Shown here: piece by piece, positions 44,633 through 52,278 of the stretch | Layout: each line of letters begins with the position of its first letter | Numbering within the stretch: the stretch's first letter is position 1 | From: Chloroflexota bacterium | Lineage (GTDB): Bacteria; Chloroflexota; Anaerolineae; Anaerolineales; DRMV01 | Direction: 5' to 3' | Assembly (NCBI GenBank): GCA_011322445.1 | Contig: DRMV01000018.1 | Coordinates: forward strand, 1 to 54,508 | DNA: 54,508 nt | The notes under the pieces: generated by a model | Seen by the model: only the letters and a program-made list of their open reading frames with translations | Database searches by the model: none | Told to the model about the DNA's origin: nothing | Translations under genes and position numbers: made by a program

Positions 44633-45613
44633 TCAGGAGACAAGATGCGCCGCACCGCCTGGTTGGGCGACCAGCACGTCTTGCACGCCAGGCACAGCCA
44701 GCAGCCTACGGCGCACGGTTTCAGCCGCCGTCTCGGGGCAGAGCACGTGCACATTCGGCCCGGCGTCGATGGTATAAGCCACCGGCAGCCCATCCTGTTC
44801 ACGCCAGCGACGGACGGCGTGCATCAGCGCGACCGTCGGTGGTTCCCAATAAAGCAGCGGCGGCTGGGAAGTCTGCATCACGGCGTGCATCATGTGGCAG
44901 TCGGCTTCCACAATTTCGGCAAAGGCGGCAAAATCGCGCTGCAAAATGGCTTCCCGGCACAGGTTCAGCCGCCGGGGGGCGTCGGCCACACGCACAGGCT
45001 GGTAAGGGCTGGTCTCGGCCAGGCGGTGCCCGCGGCTGGAGCCGACCGCCTTGTGGCCCGCGCTGACAATGGCAATGCAATCGGCCAGCGCCCAATGCTC
45101 CGGCGGGGCGATGCTTTCGGCATACGAATCCTCATCGGAAGCCCCCGCGTGCCATTCCACAAAACCGCCCGGCACCGAGCGGCTGGCCGAGCCGGAACCC
45201 AGGCGCGCCAGGCGGCTGAGGTCGCGCTCTGGCAGCGTCAGCCCGGCGGCAGCGGCTGCGGCCACCGCCAGCGCGGCAAAGGCCGCCGCCGAAGAGGCCA
45301 CCCCCGCCCCCGTCGGGAAGTTGTTTTCCGAGCGCACTTCGGCATACCATCCCATCGCCGACCAGGCGCGCACGCGATCCAACACGCGGCTGACGCGCGC
45401 CAGCGCCTGCCCTCCCACCGTGCGCCCGTGCAAAACCAGGCGGTCGCTGCCCAAATCGGCGCGGAAGGTCACCGTGGTGCGCGTCACCAGCCCGCGCAGG
45501 TTCATGGAAAGCGAGCCGTTGCTGGGGATGCGCTCTTCGTGGTCGCGGTTTCCCCAATATTTGATGAAGGCAATGTTGGGATGGGCTTCGGCTGTGGCAG
45601 TGTAGGCATTCAT
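44633..45613 (-). CDS. Mevalonate diphosphate (or phosphate) decarboxylase
   Basis: This GHMP-family enzyme makes isopentenyl diphosphate or phosphate in the mevalonate route to isoprenoids. The 326-residue product has the family start HPNIAFIKYWGNRD, the ATP loop PTGAGVASSAAAFAAL and the catalytic Asp in YTIDAGPNVHVLC. In characterised diphosphate enzymes the first motif reads KYWGKRD; here the second Lys is Asn. Some Chloroflexota enzymes of this family act on phosphomevalonate instead, so the substrate is open. ATG 45613 has no ribosome binding site, and its promoter predicts transcription starting at or next to the ATG. The longer frame to 45715 would overlap the upstream stress-protein gene. 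Confidence 0.9.
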   Translation of the reverse strand: MNAYTATAEAHPNIAFIKYWGNRDHEERIPSNGSLSMNLRGLVTRTTVTFRADLGSDRLVLHGRTVGGQALARVSRVLDRVRAWSAMGWYAEVRSENNFPTGAGVASSAAAFAALAVAAAAAAGLTLPERDLSRLARLGSGSASRSVPGGFVEWHAGASDEDSYAESIAPPEHWALADCIAIVSAGHKAVGSSRGHRLAETSPYQPVRVADAPRRLNLCREAILQRDFAAFAEIVEADCHMMHAVMQTSQPPLLYWEPPTVALMHAVRRWREQDGLPVAYTIDAGPNVHVLCPETAAETVRRRLLAVPGVQDVLVAQPGGAAHLVS

Positions 45614-45620
45614 GGGGGGT

Positions 45621-45648
45621 ATTGTACTACATGCCCCTTCCACAACAA
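45621..45648 (-). promoter_or_regulatory. Promoter giving a nearly leaderless decarboxylase mRNA
   Basis: On the minus strand TTGTTG (plus 45643-45648) and TACAAT (plus 45621-45626) are 16 bases apart. The expected start near 45614 is next to ATG 45613. Confidence 0.5.
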
Positions 45649-45674
45649 CAAGGGGCGGCCCAAAAAGCCGCCCC
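45640..45674 (-). terminator. Terminator of the universal stress protein gene
   Basis: On the minus strand GGGGCGGC (plus 45667-45674) pairs with GCCGCCCC (plus 45652-45659) across a T-rich seven-base loop, followed by TTGTTGTTG. The T-rich tail also supplies the -35 of the next gene's promoter. Confidence 0.75.
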
Positions 45675-45690
45675 CTGGCAAGCCCATACC

Positions 45691-46110
45691 TTACCGGGCA
45701 ATCAACACCGGGCAAGGGGCCTTGTTGAGCACCTTGTGGCTCTGGCTGCCCAGCAGCAAGCCGCTGAGCGCATGATTGCCCCGTGCGCCCATCACAATCA
45801 AATCCACCTTGCGGTTCTCAGCCACATCCAAAATCGCATCGGCCGGGCGGCCCTCGATCATCTCGGTCTCGACGCCGCCAGGCACCTCACCGATAGCCTC
45901 CGTGGCCTGCTCCAGAATCTCCTGCGCCTTGCCCAGGCGGGCGGCCGCGGCTTCTTCCCAGAACGGCTCACCAAGATAATCGGGAATGGGATCAAAAGCA
46001 GCCACTGCAATCACATGCGACCCCAACTGTCGCGCCAGGTCGCCTGCCAACTGTGCTGCTTTGATGGAATCGTCCGAACCGTCCACACCCACCAGAATTT
46101 GCTTGAACAT
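45691..46110 (-). CDS. Universal stress protein, UspA family
   Basis: The 139-residue single-domain protein has the family start MFKQILVGVDGSDDSIKAA and the ATP-binding motif GARGNHALSGLLLGSQSHKV near residues 108-127, so it is of the nucleotide-binding class. UspA proteins are cytoplasmic dimers made under stress; the precise role is not known. AAAGGAGG precedes ATG 46110. A terminator follows, so it is probably monocistronic. Confidence 0.95.
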   Translation of the reverse strand: MFKQILVGVDGSDDSIKAAQLAGDLARQLGSHVIAVAAFDPIPDYLGEPFWEEAAAARLGKAQEILEQATEAIGEVPGGVETEMIEGRPADAILDVAENRKVDLIVMGARGNHALSGLLLGSQSHKVLNKAPCPVLIAR

Positions 46111-46255
46111 GGTTCCGCCTCCTTTTCTGCACTGCCGGTTTCGCTTGCTCTACTTTCAGTATAGGGCGTTTTGAGAAACAATGCGTTAGAAAGGCGTTAG
46201 AACTTTGTAAGAACGCCCCCGCGATGTGCTAAACTTGACTTCAGGAGGTGCAGCG

Positions 46256-46747
46256 ATGAAAATCGCCATTCTCAGCGACACCCACGATAATGTGCAAACC
46301 TTAGCGCGAGCGCTGCCAGGTTTGCGAGACGCGGATGTCGTGCTGCATTGCGGCGACGTCTGCTCGCCTTTCACGCTGAAGCGGCTGGCCGAAGGTGTGG
46401 CTGGCAAGCCAGTGCATCTGGTGTGGGGAAACAACGACGGCGACCGGCGCATGCTGGCCGAGATTGCCGCGCACGCGGGCAACGTCCACCTGCACGGTGA
46501 GTTTGCCGACTTCACCTTGGGCGACCTGCGGGTGGCCATGAGCCACTACCCAGCGGTGGCGCGTGCGGTCGCGGCAAGCGGGCAATACGGGCTGGTGTGT
46601 TACGGCCACGACCATCACGCCCATGAGGAACGCGTGGGCGCGACATGGTTGCTCAACCCCGGCGAACTGGCAGGGGTGCTCACCGGCCGCGCCACCTGGG
46701 TGCTGCTAAATACGATTACAGGGAAAGTGCACTGGCACACGGTGTAA
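46256..46747 (+). CDS. YfcE-type metallophosphoesterase
   Basis: The 163-residue calcineurin-like phosphodiesterase has every metal-binding motif: LSDTHDN, HCGDVC, GNNDGD, MSHYP and GHDHHAHEE. YfcE relatives hydrolyse phosphodiesters in vitro, and their natural substrates are unclear. AGGAGGT at 46243-46249 precedes ATG 46256; the longer open frame starts 10 codons earlier. It converges with the homoserine kinase gene, whose stop is 12 bases away. Confidence 0.94.
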   Translation: MKIAILSDTHDNVQTLARALPGLRDADVVLHCGDVCSPFTLKRLAEGVAGKPVHLVWGNNDGDRRMLAEIAAHAGNVHLHGEFADFTLGDLRVAMSHYPAVARAVAASGQYGLVCYGHDHHAHEERVGATWLLNPGELAGVLTGRATWVLLNTITGKVHWHTV

Positions 46748-46759
46748 CCAGCGGGGCGC

Positions 46760-47680
46760 TCAGCCCGGTTTGACCTCAGCGCCGCCCGCAACCCCCACGG
46801 CCCAACCGCGAGCGGCAACGCCGCTTTCCCGAAAAGCCGCGGCCATCGCCTCGGCCACAGGGGTGGCATCGTCGAAATGCGGCGCAAAGGCAATCAGGCC
46901 AGGCCCTGCGCCGGAAAGCCCGGCTGCCACCGCCCCTGCCTGCAGCGCCGCGGCCAGGGCAGCCTCAGCCCCCGGAATGAGCGGCAGGCGGTAAGGTTGG
47001 TGCAGCCGGTCCTGAAAGGCCAACGCCAGCAAATCGGCCTCGCCCCGGCGGAATGCTTCGGCCACCAGCACGCTATGGCCGATGTTGAAGACCGCATCGG
47101 CCATCGGCACCTCGGCGGGGAGCACGCGCCGCGACGCTTCAGTACTCAACGATACCGCCGGCACCACCACTGCAATCCAGCGCCGCCTGCGCCACGCCTC
47201 GGCAACCGGCAGAGATTGCACGTGCCAACCCCTTTCCGCGGCTACCGAAGCCGTCAGGCCGCCGTAGAGCGAGGGCGCGACGTTGTCGGGGTGGCCTTCC
47301 ACCTCGGCAGCCAGGGCAAACACCTCGGCGGGCGCGAGCGGGTTGCCCAAGACCGCATTGCCCCCCAACACGCCCAACAACGCCGCCGACCCGCTGGAAC
47401 CCAGCCCTGATTGCAGGGGAATGCCGTTCTCACAGCGCACGCGCAGCCCCCGGGGGAGGGGTTTCCCCACGGCTTCCCACACACGCCGCGCAGCCCGCAG
47501 CACCAGGTTGCTCTCATCCACAGGCAGGCGGCCCGCGCCTTCCCCCTGCACCGTGATTTCCCAACGGTCGCCTTCCAGGGTAAAAACCGCGGTATTCCAC
47601 AAATCCAGCGCCAGGCCAAGCACGTCGAAGCCCGGCCCCACATTGCCGCACGAAGCAGGCACACGAACAATGGACATCAT
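46760..47680 (-). CDS. thrB: Homoserine kinase
   Basis: ThrB phosphorylates homoserine in threonine synthesis. The product of about 306 residues has the GHMP-kinase start RVPASCGNVGPGFDVLGLAL, the ATP loop QSGLGSSGSAALLGVLGG and the C-terminal AAGLSGAGPGLIAF. Two adjacent ATGs (47680 and 47677) follow an AAGGTG box, and either could be used. No other threonine gene is in the window. Its promoter region is shared with the divergent DUF1232 gene. Confidence 0.93.
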   Translation of the reverse strand: MMSIVRVPASCGNVGPGFDVLGLALDLWNTAVFTLEGDRWEITVQGEGAGRLPVDESNLVLRAARRVWEAVGKPLPRGLRVRCENGIPLQSGLGSSGSAALLGVLGGNAVLGNPLAPAEVFALAAEVEGHPDNVAPSLYGGLTASVAAERGWHVQSLPVAEAWRRRRWIAVVVPAVSLSTEASRRVLPAEVPMADAVFNIGHSVLVAEAFRRGEADLLALAFQDRLHQPYRLPLIPGAEAALAAALQAGAVAAGLSGAGPGLIAFAPHFDDATPVAEAMAAAFRESGVAARGWAVGVAGGAEVKPG

Positions 47681-47729
47681 CTTCACCTTTCCCAATCAAG
47701 GGCAAGAGCGCCATCACTGCCGTCGCCGA

Positions 47730-47749
47730 TTATAATCGCAGGGTATAAT
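47730..47749. promoter_or_regulatory. Overlapping divergent -10 boxes
   Basis: GATTATAATC is palindromic, so TATAAT can be read on both strands here (47731-47736 plus, 47730-47735 minus). A second plus-strand TATAAT is at 47744-47749. On the minus strand TTGCTC lies 16 bases upstream; no good plus-strand -35 is seen. Confidence 0.45.
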
Positions 47750-47783
47750 GGGAGCAAGCGCATCGGCGCACAAGGAGGACGCG

Positions 47784-48125
47784 ATGCCTGATGAAACTTC
47801 TCGCAAAGCCCCTGAAAGCAGTGTGTGGCTGGTCATCGCCCGCGAAGCGCGGCTCGTGGGGCGCTTGATTTTAGACCGACGTGTGCCCTGGTACCTCAAG
47901 CTGCTGCCCGTCGGGGCGGCCATCTATGCCATTTCGCCGGTCGATTTACTGCCCCTCAACCCGCTGGACGATGCTGCCGTGGTCAGCCTGGCGTTCTACT
48001 TTTTCGTGGAACTCTGCCCCCCGGAAGTGGTGGCAGAACATCGCCAGGGCACGAAAAACCAAAAAGTCGTCCGTGGGCAGTGGCGAGACGCGGAAAAAGG
48101 CGAACACCCCACTCAGGAAACCTGA
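47784..48125 (+). CDS. DUF1232 (YkvA-like) small membrane protein
   Basis: The 113-residue product has the DUF1232 core YLKLLPVGAAIYAISPVDLL followed by the Asp pair in NPLDDAAVV, with two hydrophobic segments (about 40-58 and 65-80) and a charged C-terminal tail. The function of the family is unknown. AAGGAGGA at 47772-47778 precedes ATG 47784; the longer frame begins in the promoter region. Confidence 0.88.
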   Translation: MPDETSRKAPESSVWLVIAREARLVGRLILDRRVPWYLKLLPVGAAIYAISPVDLLPLNPLDDAAVVSLAFYFFVELCPPEVVAEHRQGTKNQKVVRGQWRDAEKGEHPTQET

Positions 48126-48187
48126 GCCTCGCCCCCAGAAATCCCTCCCCGTGTTGTAGCCAACCCGCGCCGTTTATCATGCCATCG

Positions 48188-48217
48188 AAAAACCCCTCTC
48201 CCAGCGGAAGAGGGGTT
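48188..48217 (-). terminator. Terminator of the MFS transporter gene
   Basis: On the minus strand AACCCCTCT (plus 48209-48217) pairs with AGAGGGGTT (plus 48191-48199) and is followed by TTT. It lies about 65 bases after the transporter stop. The sequence also resembles a widespread CCCCTCTCCC-type intergenic repeat. Confidence 0.65.
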
Positions 48218-48282
48218 GGCGTGAGGGCGCAAAAGCCCAAAGCGCGCTTTTCGCACGCCCAACATTCCAGCCCAGGGGGAAC

Positions 48283-49581
48283 TCAAGAGATGCTGGCTTC
48301 CTGCACCGCCTGAGGAAGCGCCTCTTCCTCGCTCGCGTGCCAGAAAAAGCGCCAATAGAGGAACACCGCCACGCTATAAAAACTAATCGTGCCAAGGAAA
48401 GGCAACCCAAAGCCATAGCGGTCTTGCAGCCAGCCGGAAACCGTGGGGCTGAAGGCCCACCCGAAACTCCACGAAAGGCTGACCAGGCTGGCCACAGTCG
48501 CGCGGGCGCTGGGCTCGACGTGTTCCATCACAAAGGTTTGATACACCGGCCCGCTCATGTTCATCAGCGCCAGCCGCACCAGGTAGGCCGCCGCGCTCAC
48601 CCAGAACCACGGCGCAAAGCCCAACAACGCCAGGAAGGGAATCGAAAGCCCTTGGGTGATCACCACCAAAGGAATCTTGCCAATACGGTCGGCGATGGGC
48701 GGCGCAATCAGCAGCCCTACGCCCATGGCCAGCGCGCCCCAGGCAAACAGCGATCCGATGACCGGGTCGGGCTGGTGATGGACTTCGCGGAAGAAGAGGT
48801 TCATGAACGGCATGATCAGCCCAGCGCCGATGGAGGTCAGCAGCATCGGCAGGATGAGTTTGGTCAGCAGGGCAGGGCGTTTGGCCGCATAGGCAAAGGG
48901 GGCAAACAGCGATTTGTCTTCCCGCGCCAGGCGCTGGGGGCGCAGGCGGGTCAACGGCAACAAGGCGGTCAGCGAGAGCAGCGCCACGACAATCAGCGCC
49001 CCAGCATACGCCTGGGAAGAAGTCGGCGCAGCCCCGCGCCACTGGGCCACCCACGAAGGCAGGTAGCCGCCGATCCAGTTGCCTACAAAGGCCGAGGCCA
49101 TCTGCAACCCCGACCCGAAACTGAAAAGGTAGGTGCGTTCTTCCTCGCCGCTGTTTTCCATCAGGAAAGGCGCCATCGTGACGCCCAACAGGCTTTGCGC
49201 CACACCGGAAAGCGCGTTCATCGCGTACAGCATCGCCGTGGTGGGGAAGAGCACCATCCCCAGCACGGCCAGGCTGACCGTGCCGGTGCCGATGAGCAGG
49301 GAGCGTTTGCGCCCCAGCACATCGGCCAGGTACCCCATCGGCAGCGCGGCAATCAGCGCGGCAAGGCTGCTGGCGGTAATCAGCCGCCCGACCAGCGCAT
49401 TGTTGTAGCCCAGGCTGACAACGTAGAAGTTGAACAACAGGCGGAACACGCCCATTGAAGCACCTGTGAGCACCACGCTCAGCAGGTAAAGGCGCGCATT
49501 CGGACGAAAAGCCTGCAACCGCTCACCATAGCGTTGCAGGCTTTGTTTCACTTCTTGGGGCAGGGAGGAAACAGGCCTCAT
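48283..49581 (-). CDS. Major facilitator superfamily transporter
   Basis: The 432-residue product has about 12 membrane helices and the MFS loop motif between helices 2 and 3 as GYLADVLGRKRSLL, with a weaker copy in the second half (APPIADRIGKIPLV). It is probably a drug or metabolite exporter, and the substrate is unknown. ATG 49581 lies seven bases after the stop of the ArsR-type regulator gene, with GAGGA overlapping that stop; the open frame extends much further into the regulator and is not real there. Co-transcription suggests the regulator controls it. Confidence 0.92.
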   Translation of the reverse strand: MRPVSSLPQEVKQSLQRYGERLQAFRPNARLYLLSVVLTGASMGVFRLLFNFYVVSLGYNNALVGRLITASSLAALIAALPMGYLADVLGRKRSLLIGTGTVSLAVLGMVLFPTTAMLYAMNALSGVAQSLLGVTMAPFLMENSGEEERTYLFSFGSGLQMASAFVGNWIGGYLPSWVAQWRGAAPTSSQAYAGALIVVALLSLTALLPLTRLRPQRLAREDKSLFAPFAYAAKRPALLTKLILPMLLTSIGAGLIMPFMNLFFREVHHQPDPVIGSLFAWGALAMGVGLLIAPPIADRIGKIPLVVITQGLSIPFLALLGFAPWFWVSAAAYLVRLALMNMSGPVYQTFVMEHVEPSARATVASLVSLSWSFGWAFSPTVSGWLQDRYGFGLPFLGTISFYSVAVFLYWRFFWHASEEEALPQAVQEASIS

Positions 49582-49588
49582 GGTTGTG

Positions 49589-50650
49589 TCATTCCTCAGG
49601 GGGCGAGATGTCGTGTCGGGGGATGGCAAAAGCCTGCAGTTGCGCCCACAGGGCTTCCAGTTGTTCGGTGCGGGCAGCATAACGCCGCTGGCGGCCTTCC
49701 ACGGTGAGGTACACCAGCCCGGCCAGCCGCAGCACATGCAAATGGTGCACCACGGTAGGCGGGCGCAGGCGCAGGCGGCGCGCCAGTTCCGTGGGCGTGT
49801 GGGCGCCTTCGGCCAGGTAGCGCAGGATGCGCAGGCGGGTGGGGTCGCTCAGGGCCTGCAGGCCGTGGAGCAGCGCGTCGGGCACCCCTTCGCCGGGCAC
49901 CAGGGAAGCCCCTGCCGGGCGCGCGCCGAACACCAGCAACCCTTCACTTTCCCCTAACCGACGAAACACCACCAGCGGGGAAAGCCAGAACGAGGGAGCC
50001 AGGGTAAGGTGCGTCATGGTTTCGGCTTCGGGGAAGCGTACACCCTGGGTAAGGGCAAGAAGCAGGTCGGCAAGGGGAAGCCTCGCAGCCTGCTGACGAG
50101 CCTGAGCCACAGCCTCGGCCAGCACCGGCCGCAGTCGCGCCTCTTCTTCGGCAAAGAATACATGCAGGTAGGCCCTCAAGGCACCGAGCAGAGCCTCACC
50201 AAAGGCTGCAGCCTCGGCCCACAGGTTCAGGCGCTCTGCCAGAGCGGCCTTGCGCGGCGGCTTGGGTAGGGTGGCAAAGGCGCGCTGGAGGGTGCGCAGG
50301 TCGTCGGCGTTCCATGTGCCGCGGCGGGCAACCGAGAGGAGCACTTCCCGCGCCTCAGGCGGCGTGTCGGCGGCCAGGAAAACCTGCGTCAGCCGTTCCT
50401 CCGCGGGAATGGCGCGCAGGGCATCCAGGGCATCTGCCGCTTCCTGGCGGGGCAACGTCGCAACCCAAGGGAAGGGCAGCATCAGGGAAGCGGCGAAGCG
50501 TTCCAACGTGCGGCGGTGGGGCTCTGGCAGGCGCGCCCGCACCCCCGCCGCCCACGCCCGCCGCAGGCCGAATTCCTGGGGGCGGTGGAGTACATGGATG
50601 CTTGCAAACAAGTCATAGGCCGTGCCGGTGTGCCAGGTCAGGCTCGCCAT
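49589..50650 (-). CDS. ArsR-type winged-helix transcriptional regulator with long N-terminal domain
   Basis: The 353-residue protein has an ArsR-type winged helix at about residues 265-345 (LSDPTRLRILRYLAEG, then TELARRLRLRPPTVVHHLHV). The N-terminal 250 residues are helical and unlike the short classical ArsR; they recall the DUF5937-type sensory regions of larger ArsR proteins. No metal-binding CxC is seen. GGAGG precedes ATG 50650. A palindrome over its -10 box suggests autorepression, and the downstream transporter is the likely target. Confidence 0.88.
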   Translation of the reverse strand: MASLTWHTGTAYDLFASIHVLHRPQEFGLRRAWAAGVRARLPEPHRRTLERFAASLMLPFPWVATLPRQEAADALDALRAIPAEERLTQVFLAADTPPEAREVLLSVARRGTWNADDLRTLQRAFATLPKPPRKAALAERLNLWAEAAAFGEALLGALRAYLHVFFAEEEARLRPVLAEAVAQARQQAARLPLADLLLALTQGVRFPEAETMTHLTLAPSFWLSPLVVFRRLGESEGLLVFGARPAGASLVPGEGVPDALLHGLQALSDPTRLRILRYLAEGAHTPTELARRLRLRPPTVVHHLHVLRLAGLVYLTVEGRQRRYAARTEQLEALWAQLQAFAIPRHDISPPEE

Positions 50651-50664
50651 AATTCGCCTCCGCG

Positions 50665-50698
50665 ATTAGATTATAGTCTAATGCTGCGCCGGAAACAA
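50665..50698 (-). promoter_or_regulatory. Promoter and overlapping operator of the ArsR-MFS operon
   Basis: On the minus strand TTGTTT (plus 50693-50698) and TATAAT (plus 50670-50675) are 17 bases apart. The -10 lies inside the inverted repeat ATTAGA (50665-50670) / TCTAAT (50677-50682), so a bound regulator would hide it. Confidence 0.7.
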
Positions 50699-50737
50699 GG
50701 ATTTTGCAAGCACCAGGCCGCTCGAACGCCCCTAAAC

Positions 50738-50751
50738 GGGACTATTGTCCC
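50738..50751. other. Inverted repeat GGGAC-TATT-GTCCC
   Basis: Five-base perfect arms around TATT lie between the ArsR promoter and the lipoprotein gene. It may be an operator; a TACAAT box (50787-50792) without a clear -35 follows 35 bases later. Confidence 0.35.
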
Positions 50752-50855
50752 ACCCCCAAAAAAGGCGTGCCCGAGGTGAAAGCCTGTACAATGGGGTTAC
50801 CAGCGGGCATACCCTACCCCTTGGAACCTTGTGTGCTTCCTGAAGGAGGTCGAAA

Positions 50856-52055
50856 ATGAGTCAACGACGCTATGTATGGTTGCTTCTGATAGCATTTTTG
50901 CTGGGTGCTTGCGCCATCCCAGGGACGACATCCTCTTCTGGCCAAAGCACGCCGGCTCAAGCCCACACCCCCGCGGCCGTCGCCACCCAAACAGCCGTGT
51001 CGAACACCAGCGGCGAGGTCAAAAGCGGCACGTGGGAACGCGACGACCCCAAGAACGATCTGCTCTCGTGCTCGTCAGGCGACCCGGTGCCCGCCAGCCA
51101 GTCTTCCCGCCTGGGCTCGAAAATTTACGTCGACGTGGTGCACGCCACTTTGAAGCAGATCTCTCTAAAGGACCCCACCGTGGCAATCAAAGGGAAAATG
51201 TGCGCTTACCAGATTACCCTCGACTACGGCCGCCCCATTGATACCACCGGCCTTTTAGAGGGTTCGCTCGTGTTCACCGGTGGGCGGGTGAGTGTGGAAT
51301 ACACCTTCAACATCAACAACAACAAATTCACCTGGGAAGGCACCGCGACCAACACCGATAGCCATGCCGCCATCCACCCCGACAACTTCCAGGATTTCGG
51401 GATGGAAGTGCAAGGCAATACCCTCGTGCTGAGCATCCCCTGCCACGCGGTGCCGCGAGCCGACGACCAAACCGAATGGCACCTCACCACTTTCAACACC
51501 AAGAGCAGCGGCGGGCGGTGGTACTGCGACGAAGTAGGCAGTGGCATGTTGCCCAAGCCCAAAGTGTATTGGGACGGCAAAACCGCAATGACGATCAAAG
51601 ACGCCCCCGACGACATCATGGACCTGACCCACAAGACCAACAACCTGCCGCTGAACGATGCCGACATCCTTGAACTGCAAACCTCGCTGGCCCCCCGGAA
51701 TGCCCCCGTAACGATGCAACTGGCGAGTTTTCCGCCCAATGAAGACCTGTTCACCTGGCGGGCTGTGCTGCGGATGAACATGTCGCTGGTGGGGCCAGGG
51801 CAATTGCTCTGCGGGCGAGACGAAGATGGCCGCGCGGGCTTCATCGACCCCAAGAGTCTCGCCCTGCAACCCGACAACGGGCTGGCCACCTTCCAGGCCA
51901 CGAAAGAGGGACCATCCTGCACCTTTGCACCGCCCACCTTCGCCAAAGACGGCTGCATCATCGTCAGCGCGGATTTCTACCTCAAAGACAATACCACCAA
52001 AATCCAGTACAAAGACCGCGTCAACGGCGCGCTGCTGTGTTACCAGCAAAAGTGA
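50856..52055 (+). CDS. Lipoprotein of unknown function
   Basis: The 399-residue product has a lipoprotein signal (RRYVWLLLIAFLLGAC, lipobox LGAC with Cys near residue 19), then a Ser/Thr/Ala/Pro linker to about residue 60. The rest looks like a secreted beta-rich domain with several Cys (for example LLSCSSGD, GKMCAYQ, IPCHAVP, GRWYCDE, QLLCGRDE, SCTFAP, DGCIIVS), enough for disulfides. I recognise no family. GAAGGAGG precedes ATG 50856 and a strong terminator follows, so it is probably transcribed alone. Confidence 0.85.
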   Translation: MSQRRYVWLLLIAFLLGACAIPGTTSSSGQSTPAQAHTPAAVATQTAVSNTSGEVKSGTWERDDPKNDLLSCSSGDPVPASQSSRLGSKIYVDVVHATLKQISLKDPTVAIKGKMCAYQITLDYGRPIDTTGLLEGSLVFTGGRVSVEYTFNINNNKFTWEGTATNTDSHAAIHPDNFQDFGMEVQGNTLVLSIPCHAVPRADDQTEWHLTTFNTKSSGGRWYCDEVGSGMLPKPKVYWDGKTAMTIKDAPDDIMDLTHKTNNLPLNDADILELQTSLAPRNAPVTMQLASFPPNEDLFTWRAVLRMNMSLVGPGQLLCGRDEDGRAGFIDPKSLALQPDNGLATFQATKEGPSCTFAPPTFAKDGCIIVSADFYLKDNTTKIQYKDRVNGALLCYQQK

Positions 52056-52077
52056 GCCGGAGTCTCCCCAAAGGCCA

Positions 52078-52109
52078 CACCCCCAACCTCGGTTGGGGGT
52101 GTTTTTTTT
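52078..52109 (+). terminator. Strong rho-independent terminator after the lipoprotein gene
   Basis: CACCCCCAACC (52078-52088) is the exact complement of 52091-52101, giving a 10-bp stem with a four-base loop, followed by eight T. Confidence 0.93.
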
Positions 52110-52278
52110 GTAAGCCCTCAGCACACCTCACAATGGGCAAAGAGGTGCGGCGCCTCGCCAGCGCAGCGCCCCCCTCAAAAATGCCCCCAGGCACGCCCAG
52201 ACTTCAGTTTCTGCCTTGACGCCATCGCCGCACCGTGCTACCCTCAAAGCAACCGTTGCTTCCCCTCTCGAGGTGACC

